Positions 15,078 through 23,454 of a DNA stretch of 64,000 bases are shown one piece after another; position 1 is the stretch's first letter; every line of letters starts with the position of its first letter. The notes under the pieces were generated by a model that made no database searches, had not been told where the DNA came from, and saw nothing but the letters and a program-made list of their open reading frames with translations. Source of the DNA: UMGS363 sp964402055 (GTDB taxonomy: Bacteria; Bacillota; Clostridia; Oscillospirales; Ruminococcaceae); assembly GCA_964402055.1 (NCBI GenBank), contig CAYOAV010000002.1:1-64000 (forward strand), read 5' to 3'. Both the position numbers and the translations under genes were made by a program.

Positions 15078-18000
15078 TTATGATAATTTGTTTCCGCATT
15101 CTGCACAGAATTTTGCGTTAGGGCTTGTAATTTTAGCTCCGCATTGATCGCAGAAGCGAGGTTTAGGCTCATCGGGAGCGGGAGTCTTCTCCGACTTTTC
15201 AGTTTCTTCAGGCTTGCTTTCAGATTCAGTCTGAGCAGGTTCTGTATTTTCGGCTTTTTCGAGAGTTTCAACATCAATAGTGATCTCTTCTTCAACCTTT
15301 GGAGGCTCGGCAGTTTTTTCAGCCGCAGCATTGATAGCTGCAACGGTGATTTCCTGCGTTCTTTCCTTAACAGCATTTTCAAGAAGCTCTTTCATCTTCT
15401 CAGCGGAACGCTGATCTCTGATATAGTTTACAAGAGCAGTCATTGCCTTGGCAGTGCCGTCAATTGTGTTCTTATTGATTGCGCAGTTTATTTCGCTTGT
15501 ATGACCATTTCTTTCGGTGATAACAATTGAAGTATTAACAAATGACTTCTTTCCCTGGAACGAAACTATATCGTCAATTCTTATGCGGTTGAAAACGCCC
15601 TTATTTATGAAATAGAAATATTCCGTTGTAAGAGCAAAGCCGTTTTCTCCTGAATTATCGTGCAGGAATATTGGCAACTCGTATCTTCCGGCAGAAATAT
15701 AGTTCTTGCATGCTTCGTCATACTTTGGATAGAAAAGATTTGAAACCGTAGGAACGAGGAAATTAGCGGTAGATACGTTAAATTCGTCAATTTTCTGCTT
15801 AAGGAAGGAAATGTAAACTCTTTGTTCCGTATTCTTAAGCTCCATGATATGGGACTCAATGAGGTCGAGATACTTATTCTTAACAGCTTCATCAAGTGAG
15901 AGCGTTCTAAGACGAACGATAACATCAAGTGATTTCTTGGTGCTAAGTTCGCTTATATTACCGATAATATCGGTAACTTCCTTTTCAGCAAGAGCGGAAA
16001 TACATCCGTCAATTCTGACGATATAAGCGGTTTTAAGCTCAATAACGCACTTGTATTCTTCAACAGAGGATTTGACCTTAAGAAGCTGTTCCTTGGACAT
16101 TCCATCAATTCCATCAGTAATTTCATCAAGCTTAGCGATGTGAAGCTCCTTAAGTTTGTTTTCAAGAAGCTCAATGCGAGCGTTCTTTTTATCCTCGTTA
16201 AACTCACCATTTTTGATAGTTTCAAGAGCATAAACAGCCTTGTCAACGTCTATGCTGTCAATGTCTCCGATAATAGAATCAAGCTTTTCATCCTCAATTG
16301 CGTAAGCTCTTTCAGAGATTTTTGCAACGCCCTTTTCAAAGCTTTCAAGTGAAATTTCACTATCGGCAAGCTTATCGGAAAGATCGGATTTGAATTTTTC
16401 AAGCTCATTTTCCGACATTGTATTAACAGTTTCGAGAAGTGCGTTATATTCAGCGTTTTTGATGTTATCAACGCAATTGTCAATCTTTGCAAAGTAATCA
16501 TCGCATATAGCAACGTATTCTTCATTTTCGGCGATTTCTGTTCTAAGCTTTTCAAGCTCTTCAAGATTCATTTCCGAAATATTGGAGCAAAGCTCGTCAA
16601 GCTCTTCACGGCGAAGTTCATCTTCACGTTCCGTAACCTTTTTGAGGTAAACGGTGGTTATGGATTCATCGTAAGCATCGCTCAAAAGGACATCCTTAAG
16701 CTCATTAAGAGCGTCCTGATTCATTGAGAATATATACTTGCATCGTTCAGCAAGCTCGGAATTTTTGAGCTCAGCCTCTCTGCGTTCGATTCTGTCAAGA
16801 CATTTTTCCTTAAGCTCGATGTTATAGCTCTTATCGGATGAGATGATTCTTGATTTTATTTCGTCAAGTCTGTCCTGCTCCATATCTTCAATGCTTTCGC
16901 ACATTGTTTCAAGTTCTTCATCAATAAGAGCCTGCTCACGCTGGGAAACCTTTGTCATATAAGGTGCGACAAGCTCGTCATTATAGCTCTTTTCGCTAAG
17001 CACGGACTTGATATTGGCGATTTCTTCCTCTGTAGCGAAATCAATATTTTCAAAGAGCTTTTCAACCTCGTGACGTTCGTAATCAACAATAAGTCTGTCA
17101 ATCTCTTCAATATATGCACAGGTGTATTTTTCGGGGAATTTTTCATTTGAAAGCTTAAGCTTTGCATCTGTAAGCATATCAAGGGTAAATTCATCCATTC
17201 CGCTACATATAATATCAATTTCGGATTTGATTTTTTCATCGGCAAACTGTTCGATTTTTCTTGCATAGCTTTCAGCCATAACAGTCGGATATCTGCCTGA
17301 ATTAACACTCTGGAGAAGGATAGCTATCTCTGCTGTATCCATGTCATTGAGTTTGGACATTCTCTTATCCAGCTCTTCGGTGAATGCTATATCAAGGTGA
17401 TTGTTGATATCAGCCATTTTTGCGTTTATGACAGATTCAGCATATCCTGTTTTTAGGACATCGTCACGGAGCTTGATGGTTTCATCAGCGTCAAGTGTTG
17501 CAAGACCAAGGCAAAGCTGATCCAGCATACTTTCTTCAACGCAGTTCATAGCCATTTTTATCTTGAGCAGATATTTTGACTTGGTAATATCGTCAATTGT
17601 GATGCCCTCAATATGCTTTTTAAGCTGTTCAAGCTCCTTTTCGTCAAGGGCGGAAAGGTTGATACAGAGCGTCTGCAATTCAAGCTCGTTTGCAACTGCA
17701 CGCTTCATAGCCTCGGGAGTATCAAAAACAGTTCCGTTGAAGCTTCTGCTGCGAAGGTCTGCGGTTTTTATGTATTCTGCAAGCTCATCAAGGTATTTTC
17801 TATCCTCAAAGCCGTACTTAATGTTTACCTTTTCAAGCTCTTCCTTGATGATTTCAGCTTGCTTTATTCCAGGTACGAAGTTGCCATTTTCGTCATAAAG
17901 CTCTGCATTATTGAGGTATGAATTAAAAATAACACTCTGGAGAGATGCCTTATCCATAGGAGTGATATTCCAGAAATCGGCAAGCTTTTCAAGATTTTCA

Positions 18001-19133
18001 GCTTCCTCAGGATATTTATAAAGAGTATATGAAAAAATTCCATAGCTGTCAGGTCGGAATGAGAGAATTTTTGAGATAAGGAATTTTTCCTCTGCGATAC
18101 CCTGTGTACCTTCAAAATCCTTCTGTTCAAGATCCTTCATAAGAGCGATATAATCGCTGTCAGATTCCTTATTGTAGCTATATTCAAAGAGCTGTGATTT
18201 TGAAAGAGCCTCTGCAAAAGCGATCTTTACGGCAGTTAGCTCGGAATTATTTTCCCTGTGTGAAATTCCATAGGTATTGTCTGCAAGCTGCTCATCGGAA
18301 AGCTTTGAATATTTATCAACGTACTCGGAAATGAATTTCTCACTTGAAATAGTAACACCGTTATTGAAAAGGATCTGTGCAGCAATTTTTGCGACAAAAT
18401 CCTTAGCGGAAAATTCATAATCAGATTCTTCGAGGATATCCTTAGCTTCTGCAAGAATGTCATATACAGAATCAAACTGCTCGAAAAGTACATCTGTTTT
18501 GAGTATTCTTGTTGTTTTGCTGTCAATTATGACCTTCTTGTCAAAAAGATCAAAGGAAAGGTCGTTCGAATCAGCAAAATTGGGAGCTTCAGATACGCAT
18601 TTTCCAAGGTAGTTATCTATACATTTGTCGATATATGCCTTATCTACAGTAATAACCTCGCCTATATCTGCTTTACTCCATAAAAGTGAATTATTAAGCT
18701 TTTTGAAGTGAAGCACCTTGTTTGTAAGGGGAGTTACTGGAGCATATTTTTTGCCCTTTTCACGCATATATGCTTCATTAACAACAATAGTATCATTTTT
18801 GCCGTTAATCATCCAATCCTCAGCATAGAATGCATTTTCGGCAAAAATATCCGTAAGATATACAAATCCGTTTTCTGCGGCAATTTCTCTTGCTCTGGTG
18901 AGATTGAATGACTGCCATTCATCGTTATCGGCAGACATAAGAAGCATATCGGAATAACGGCAGATATTAAGGCCGTTGCTTTTTGCCTCCTCATCGGAGC
19001 ATTTGCAGATCAATTCATTTTTTTGAGTTGGGTGACATATATATTTGGCGTTGCTGAAGCATTTGCTTTCAAGCTCATTTGTAAAAGCATAGCTCTTCTC
19101 CTTAAATACGTCATATTGGTTAAAAACATCCAT
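15078..19133 (-). CDS. Giant helical-repeat protein with C-terminal zinc ribbon, function unknown
   Basis: I do not recognise a characterised family. The 1351-residue product has a non-repetitive N-terminal part (1-482), twelve degenerate repeats of 50-55 residues (about 483-1104) predicted to be helical, and a globular segment (about 1105-1245) with beta-rich text (GFALTTEYFYFINKGVFNRI) reminiscent of bacterial PH-like domains. An acidic, Pro- and Glu-rich linker and a zinc ribbon (CDQCG 14 residues before CAECG) end the chain. There is no signal peptide or membrane segment, so it is probably cytosolic. ATG 19133 has a GGGGG site nearby; the upstream in-frame ATG at 19178 does not. It is transcribed alone and converges on spoIVA. 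Confidence 0.9.
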   Translation of the reverse strand: MDVFNQYDVFKEKSYAFTNELESKCFSNAKYICHPTQKNELICKCSDEEAKSNGLNICRYSDMLLMSADNDEWQSFNLTRAREIAAENGFVYLTDIFAENAFYAEDWMINGKNDTIVVNEAYMREKGKKYAPVTPLTNKVLHFKKLNNSLLWSKADIGEVITVDKAYIDKCIDNYLGKCVSEAPNFADSNDLSFDLFDKKVIIDSKTTRILKTDVLFEQFDSVYDILAEAKDILEESDYEFSAKDFVAKIAAQILFNNGVTISSEKFISEYVDKYSKLSDEQLADNTYGISHRENNSELTAVKIAFAEALSKSQLFEYSYNKESDSDYIALMKDLEQKDFEGTQGIAEEKFLISKILSFRPDSYGIFSYTLYKYPEEAENLEKLADFWNITPMDKASLQSVIFNSYLNNAELYDENGNFVPGIKQAEIIKEELEKVNIKYGFEDRKYLDELAEYIKTADLRSRSFNGTVFDTPEAMKRAVANELELQTLCINLSALDEKELEQLKKHIEGITIDDITKSKYLLKIKMAMNCVEESMLDQLCLGLATLDADETIKLRDDVLKTGYAESVINAKMADINNHLDIAFTEELDKRMSKLNDMDTAEIAILLQSVNSGRYPTVMAESYARKIEQFADEKIKSEIDIICSGMDEFTLDMLTDAKLKLSNEKFPEKYTCAYIEEIDRLIVDYERHEVEKLFENIDFATEEEIANIKSVLSEKSYNDELVAPYMTKVSQREQALIDEELETMCESIEDMEQDRLDEIKSRIISSDKSYNIELKEKCLDRIERREAELKNSELAERCKYIFSMNQDALNELKDVLLSDAYDESITTVYLKKVTEREDELRREELDELCSNISEMNLEELEKLRTEIAENEEYVAICDDYFAKIDNCVDNIKNAEYNALLETVNTMSENELEKFKSDLSDKLADSEISLESFEKGVAKISERAYAIEDEKLDSIIGDIDSIDVDKAVYALETIKNGEFNEDKKNARIELLENKLKELHIAKLDEITDGIDGMSKEQLLKVKSSVEEYKCVIELKTAYIVRIDGCISALAEKEVTDIIGNISELSTKKSLDVIVRLRTLSLDEAVKNKYLDLIESHIMELKNTEQRVYISFLKQKIDEFNVSTANFLVPTVSNLFYPKYDEACKNYISAGRYELPIFLHDNSGENGFALTTEYFYFINKGVFNRIRIDDIVSFQGKKSFVNTSIVITERNGHTSEINCAINKNTIDGTAKAMTALVNYIRDQRSAEKMKELLENAVKERTQEITVAAINAAAEKTAEPPKVEEEITIDVETLEKAENTEPAQTESESKPEETEKSEKTPAPDEPKPRFCDQCGAKITSPNAKFCAECGNKLS
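15822..17687 (-). repeat. Twelve tandem repeats of about 51 codons
   Basis: Protein-level repeat inside the large gene. The shared pattern is L-D-x-[LI]-C-x3-I-x2-M-x4-L-x2-[LI]-[KR] in the first half and Y-x2-x-[IV]-x3-Y-x2-[KR]-[IV] near the end, closing with a charged stretch ending in E. Unit lengths in order are 54, 51, 51, 52, 50, 53, 51, 51, 55, 51, 51 and 52 residues. DNA identity between units is low, so the array is old. Confidence 0.8.
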
Positions 19134-19460
19134 TTTGTTGCCCCCATTATTAAGTAAATTCAGTATGCGGCTTGCCATAGATATTTATGACAAGAATAGT
19201 CAGCAGAATATTCTGCCAATAAATGTAATCCATTACTCGATATTATTGCCAACCATTCTATTGACAATAATACACACCTATATAATAACAAAATTGATTA
19301 GAAAAGTCAATAACTTATTGCAATATTAACAATAATTCTTTTTTTAAGAAACTAAATTTATGAATTTTATTGATTTTAACAAAATTTACATAAATTTGTT
19401 GTGTAAAAAATGAAGATTTTTGTTATAATAAAAAATAAATACAAAAAATTTTCAATACCA

Positions 19461-19489
19461 TTGACAAAAGCTTCTTTTTGTTACATAAT
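19461..19489 (+). promoter_or_regulatory. Promoter of the GH4 gene
   Basis: TTGACA at 19461-19466 and CATAAT at 19484-19489, 17-nt spacer. Confidence 0.75.
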
Positions 19490-19511
19490 ATATATGTGTA
19501 ATATTATGTAA
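19481..19511 (+). promoter_or_regulatory. Inverted repeat over the GH4 -10 box
   Basis: TTACATAATAT (19481-19491) and ATATTATGTAA (19501-19511): two perfect 11-bp arms with a 9-bp spacer, covering the -10 box and start point. The position suits a repressor operator. Confidence 0.6.
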
Positions 19512-19566
19512 TATGGTTCACTTATAACGCTGTTTGCGTAAAATATTTAGGGAAGGAAATTCCTGT

Positions 19567-20934
19567 ATGAATAATGAAAACAGAATCAAAATTGCTTATA
19601 TAGGCGGAGGCTCATATAATTTTGGCTGGAAGCTTTTTTCAGAGCTTGCGGCAGAGGAAATATGTGCGACTGTAAATCTGTATGATACGGATAAACAGCT
19701 TTCGCTTTCAAATGAGGTTATCGGAAATAATCTTAGGGATAATCCACGCTGTAAGTCAGATATAGTTTATCTTGCCTGTGATACTCCCGAGGACGCTTTA
19801 AAAAATGTGGATATTGTTCTTATGTCGATCAGCTGCGGAGATGTCGAAAATGACGCAGCACTTCATTCGATTACCGAAAAGTATGGCATCATTCAGACTT
19901 CGGGCGAGCAGACAGGTCCTATCGGTGTAATAAACGCATTGCGGATACTCCCGATATACATAAAATATGCAGAGCTTATAGAAAGGCTTTGTCCCGATGC
20001 ATGGGTTATAAATTTCAGCAATCCAATGTCCGAATGTATCGAAATAATGACAAGAACATATCCGAAGATTAAGATTTTTGGTTCGACTAACGAGCTTTTT
20101 CAGGCGCTTGAATTTATCGGTGGTCTTGTTGAAACGGAAAATGGTATTTCAAATATCCGCAGACGTGATATAAAGTATAACCTTATGGGAATAAGCGGCT
20201 TTTCATGGTTTGACAGGATAAGCTATGACGGAGAGGATATTATGCCGATATTCCGTAAATATGCCGAAAAGTATTATAAAACGGGATATGAGCTTCACGC
20301 CGGCGAGTATAAAACCAATCCCTTTTCATCTGCAAATAAGGTTAAGTTTGACCTGTTTCTGCGATATGGCATAATTCCTGCTGTCAGCGACAGGACAATT
20401 GCGGAATTCTGTCCGCCGTGGTACCTTAACAGCAAAAAAACTATGGAAAACTGGAAATTCAGCGGTTCAGCCGCAAATTATAATAAGAAGCTCTCCATTG
20501 ACAGGCAAGGCAGAGTAAAGCCTCTTATGAGCGGAAATGAGTATCTGGCAATAGGCGGCTGTACAAGTGATGCCGTACTTCAGATACGAGCTATCATAGG
20601 AAATGGAAATCTTATAACAAATGCTTGCAGGATGAACGACGGTCAGATATCTAATCTCCCGAAAAATGCAATAGTTTCGTCCAACGTTCTTATCAGTAAG
20701 AATAACGTCCAAACCGTCACATCAGGCAGTCTGCCCGATGAAATAGCTGCACTTGCTATGAGACACATATCAAATCAGAAAACTATAGTCAGATCCGTTC
20801 TTGAAAAGGATCTTGATATTGCATTCAATGCGTTTCTTAATGATCCGCTTGTCTGCATTGACCTTGACAGTGCAGGTGAGCTTTATAAAGAGCTTCTCTC
20901 TGAAGTGAGCAAAGAGCTTGTATACTATTGTTGA
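19567..20934 (+). CDS. GH4 family NAD-dependent glycosidase
   Basis: GH4 enzymes cleave glycosides through an NAD+ and Mn2+-dependent oxidation-elimination mechanism. The 455-residue product has the Rossmann start KIAYIGGGSYNFG, the block TSGEQTGPIG, and NFSNPMSEC, whose last cysteine is the usual metal ligand. It lacks a signal peptide, so it acts inside the cell. The best match in kind is the alpha-galactosidase/alpha-glucuronidase/galacturonidase group rather than the phospho-glycosidases, but the substrate cannot be fixed here. ATG 19567 follows GGAAGG; an upstream start at 19534 would precede this site. It is a single-gene unit ended by a hairpin repeat. Confidence 0.88.
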   Translation: MNNENRIKIAYIGGGSYNFGWKLFSELAAEEICATVNLYDTDKQLSLSNEVIGNNLRDNPRCKSDIVYLACDTPEDALKNVDIVLMSISCGDVENDAALHSITEKYGIIQTSGEQTGPIGVINALRILPIYIKYAELIERLCPDAWVINFSNPMSECIEIMTRTYPKIKIFGSTNELFQALEFIGGLVETENGISNIRRRDIKYNLMGISGFSWFDRISYDGEDIMPIFRKYAEKYYKTGYELHAGEYKTNPFSSANKVKFDLFLRYGIIPAVSDRTIAEFCPPWYLNSKKTMENWKFSGSAANYNKKLSIDRQGRVKPLMSGNEYLAIGGCTSDAVLQIRAIIGNGNLITNACRMNDGQISNLPKNAIVSSNVLISKNNVQTVTSGSLPDEIAALAMRHISNQKTIVRSVLEKDLDIAFNAFLNDPLVCIDLDSAGELYKELLSEVSKELVYYC

Positions 20935-20945
20935 TTAAATTCTTC

Positions 20946-21012
20946 TCAACAACCGAAAAAGTCTGTAGAAGCTTTGCTTCGGAGTGCTTTTTGTTTGTTG
21001 AGTACGCACTAA
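20946..21012 (+). repeat. Dispersed hairpin element, family 1 copy A (also GH4 terminator)
   Basis: A left arm starting CAACAACCGAAAAAGT (20948-20963) faces an imperfect right arm at 20987-21001, with an inner GAAGC-TTT-GCTTC hairpin. The same element, with perfect arms, is at 43631-43693. The tail TTGAGTACGCACTA recurs inverted at 38754. Confidence 0.8.
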
Positions 21013-21122
21013 TTAATTGTAATCGCCGTTTTGAAAATATATCATTTTGAATTATGATATGTTGGATAAACGGCAATTATTATGTTATAATTTTCAATGA
21101 ATGAAAAAATTATTCAAAATTA

Positions 21123-21152
21123 TTGACAACTATTCGGAAAATGTGGTATAAT
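21123..21152 (+). promoter_or_regulatory. Promoter of the obgE operon
   Basis: TTGACA at 21123-21128 and TATAAT at 21147-21152, 18-nt spacer. Confidence 0.85.
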
Positions 21153-21238
21153 ATAATGTATTTTAATATCTGAAAGTGGTTTTTACTTTATTTTTGAAAA
21201 TATATGCTTATGCATTGTTTTCATGGAACGGAGTTTAT

Positions 21239-22519
21239 ATGTTTGTTGATAAGGCAAAGATTTATATTAAAGCAGGTGACGGCGGCGATGGTGCCGTATC
21301 CTTTCATCGTGAAAAATATGTTGCTGCGGGCGGCCCCGATGGTGGTGACGGCGGTAAGGGCGGAGATATTGTTTTTGTAGTTGATACAAATATATCTACC
21401 CTTATTGATTTCAGATATAAACGTAAATATACCGCAGAAAAGGGGCAGAATGGCGGTGCGGCAAATTGTACGGGAAGAAATGCTCCCGATCTTATAATAA
21501 AAGTTCCCCGAGGTACTGTTGTTCGTGACGCTGTTACAGGAAGAATAATGGCGGATATGTCAACTGATGAGCCTAAGATCATTGCACATGGCGGTAAGGG
21601 CGGTAAGGGCAACGCTCGTTTTGCTACTCCTACACGTCAAATACCGAAATTCGCAAAACCAGGCTTTGTAGGAGAAGCTTTTGAGATAACTCTTGAGCTT
21701 AAGCTTCTTGCAGATGTTGGCTTGGTAGGCTTTCCGAATGTAGGTAAATCAACGCTTATTTCTGTTGTTTCGGCGGCAAAGCCTAAGATTGCAAATTATC
21801 ATTTTACCACACTTACACCTGTTCTTGGAGTTGTAAAGGTGACAGAGGGAAAATCCTTTGTAATGGCTGATATTCCCGGTCTTATCGAAGGTGCAAGCGA
21901 GGGTGTTGGTTTAGGTCACGAATTTCTACGTCACGTTGACCGCTGCAGGCTTATTGTCCATGTTGTCGATGTTTCTGGAATAGAAGGACGTGATCCTTGT
22001 GAGGATTTTGAAATAATCAATAGGGAGCTTCGCAATTTTAGTGAGGAGCTTGCGGAAAGACCACAGATAGTTGCCGCTAATAAATGTGATATGGCTTCTG
22101 AAGAACAGATAGAAGCTTTCAGAAATTATGTTGAAAATAAGGGGATTTCATTCTTCAGAATATCAGCGGCTACAACACAGGGTACAAAAGAGCTTATAGA
22201 CGCTGTATCTGCTGAACTTGATACACTTCCTCCGATAAAGGAATATGAGCCTGAACCAATGACCCAGCAGGAGCTTGACGAACGTGCAGGAATGGGTGAA
22301 AAATTCGAGATTACTCGTGGAGATGACGCTGTTTATTATGTTGAAGCTCCATGGCTTGAAAATATAATGAGAACGGTTGATATGGACGATTATTCTTCAC
22401 TTCAGTATTTCCAGCGTGTTCTTCGTAATACAGGAATAATTGATAAGCTTGAAGAAATGGGTATCAATGAGGGCGATGTTGTTAATATTTACGGATTTGA
22501 ATTTGATTTCGTATATTAA
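21239..22519 (+). CDS. obgE: GTPase Obg
   Basis: A ribosome-associated GTPase for assembly of the large subunit and stress signalling. The 426-residue product has the Gly-rich Obg fold (1-158; KAGDGGDGAVSFHREKYVAA), the G domain with GFPNVGKST (about 164-172), DIPGLIEGA and NKCD, and the C-terminal OCT domain (about 345-426). ATG 21239 follows GGAG and gives the family N-terminus MFVDKAKIYIK; a longer frame from 21176 adds residues without homology. It leads the run obgE-nudix-mrnC-MBL-yebC, with 12 bp to the next gene. Confidence 0.97.
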   Translation: MFVDKAKIYIKAGDGGDGAVSFHREKYVAAGGPDGGDGGKGGDIVFVVDTNISTLIDFRYKRKYTAEKGQNGGAANCTGRNAPDLIIKVPRGTVVRDAVTGRIMADMSTDEPKIIAHGGKGGKGNARFATPTRQIPKFAKPGFVGEAFEITLELKLLADVGLVGFPNVGKSTLISVVSAAKPKIANYHFTTLTPVLGVVKVTEGKSFVMADIPGLIEGASEGVGLGHEFLRHVDRCRLIVHVVDVSGIEGRDPCEDFEIINRELRNFSEELAERPQIVAANKCDMASEEQIEAFRNYVENKGISFFRISAATTQGTKELIDAVSAELDTLPPIKEYEPEPMTQQELDERAGMGEKFEITRGDDAVYYVEAPWLENIMRTVDMDDYSSLQYFQRVLRNTGIIDKLEEMGINEGDVVNIYGFEFDFVY

Positions 22520-22531
22520 AGGTAACTATTT

Positions 22532-23062
22532 ATGGAAATTTTTGATTTGTATGACGAAAACCGTATAAAAACAGGGCAGACTATTCCTCGTGGAAGTGTT
22601 CTTCCTGATGGATCATATCATATGGTAGTTCATATTTGCATTTTTAGCTCAGACGGAAAAATGCTTATTCAGCAAAGACAGCCTTTTAAAGAGGGTTGGA
22701 GCAATTTGTGGGACGTAAGTACTGGTGGAAGTGCTGTTTCAGGCGATACAAGCCGTTCAGCCGCTGTAAGAGAGCTTAGCGAGGAGCTTGGTATCGACAT
22801 TGAGCCTGCTAAGCTTAGAAAATTTATCACAATATGCGATAAACACGTTTTTGATGATTGGTATACCGTGACAATGGATATAGAACTGTCGGAGCTTCAT
22901 CTTCAATATGAGGAAGTGCAGAATGCTAAATGGGCGGATATTGATGAAATAAAGGCTAAGATACGCAGTGGTGAGTTTATCCCTTATCATGAAAGCTTTA
23001 TTGATATGCTTTTCCATTTCAAGGATAATCTGCGTACAATAACAAAGGGTGATATATCATAG
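22532..23062 (+). CDS. NUDIX hydrolase (Idi/YfcD-like)
   Basis: A 176-residue member of the NUDIX group related to isopentenyl-diphosphate isomerase and YfcD-like hydrolases. The NUDIX box is at about 69-91 (GSAVSGDTSRSAAVRELSEELG), with Asp where the consensus has its first Glu, a change common in this subgroup; the catalytic REL-EEL core is intact. The N-terminus (MEIFDLYDENRIKTGQTIPRG) is typical of the subgroup. The substrate is unknown. The stop codon overlaps the inferred start of mrnC, so the two are probably translationally coupled. Confidence 0.88.
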   Translation: MEIFDLYDENRIKTGQTIPRGSVLPDGSYHMVVHICIFSSDGKMLIQQRQPFKEGWSNLWDVSTGGSAVSGDTSRSAAVRELSEELGIDIEPAKLRKFITICDKHVFDDWYTVTMDIELSELHLQYEEVQNAKWADIDEIKAKIRSGEFIPYHESFIDMLFHFKDNLRTITKGDIS

Positions 23063-23454
23063 ATAAACATGAGGTAAATCAGTACAGTCCTCTTACGCTT
23101 GCTTTTCTTGGTGACGCTGTATATGAAAGGCTTGTAAGAGAAAGACTTGTAATTACAGCGAATATGTCGGTAAAAAAGCTACATATGGAAGCTGTTGAAA
23201 AGGTTCGTGCGGCGTATCAGTCAAAGGCGGTTGATGTAATTCTTCCGATGCTGACAGAGGATGAAGCTGATATTATGAAAAGGGGACGTAATGCTACATC
23301 AAATACCGTTCCCAAAAGCTCTAATCCGATAGAATACCGTAGAGCGACTTCACTCGAAACCCTTTTCGGATATCTTGAATTGCTTGAAGAATATGACAGA
23401 ATAAATGAGCTTTTTGAATATATCTGGAACAACACGGAGGTCGAAAATGGATAA
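23059..23454 (+). CDS. mrnC: Mini-ribonuclease III, apparent ATA start
   Basis: Mini-III matures 23S rRNA by double-strand cleavage; it has the RNase III catalytic domain without the RNA-binding domain. The frame reads LTLAFLGDAVYERLVRERL, containing the catalytic GDAVYE motif, then KRGRNATSNTVPKSSNPIEYRRATSLETLFGYL. The first ATG (23164) lies after the catalytic motif and would give a dead 96-residue protein. Upstream to the in-frame stop at 23050 there is no ATG, GTG or TTG. ATA at 23059, overlapping the NUDIX stop (ATAG) and preceded by AAAGGGTGAT, gives 131 residues, a normal length. A sequence error is the main alternative. Confidence 0.85.
   Translation: MDKHEVNQYSPLTLAFLGDAVYERLVRERLVITANMSVKKLHMEAVEKVRAAYQSKAVDVILPMLTEDEADIMKRGRNATSNTVPKSSNPIEYRRATSLETLFGYLELLEEYDRINELFEYIWNNTEVENG

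Larger units (their letters stand above)
19134..19566. other. Divergent intergenic region, 433 bp
   Basis: Very AT-rich, no coding frame. The left side should hold the promoter of the repeat-protein gene, but only a weak candidate is visible (TTGTCA and TAATAT on the minus strand around 19230-19255). The right side holds the GH4 promoter and its inverted repeat. Confidence 0.6.
20935..21238. other. Intergenic region, 304 bp
   Basis: Contains the family 1 hairpin repeat, which probably terminates GH4 transcription, then AT-rich DNA and the obgE promoter. No coding frame is supported. Confidence 0.6.
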
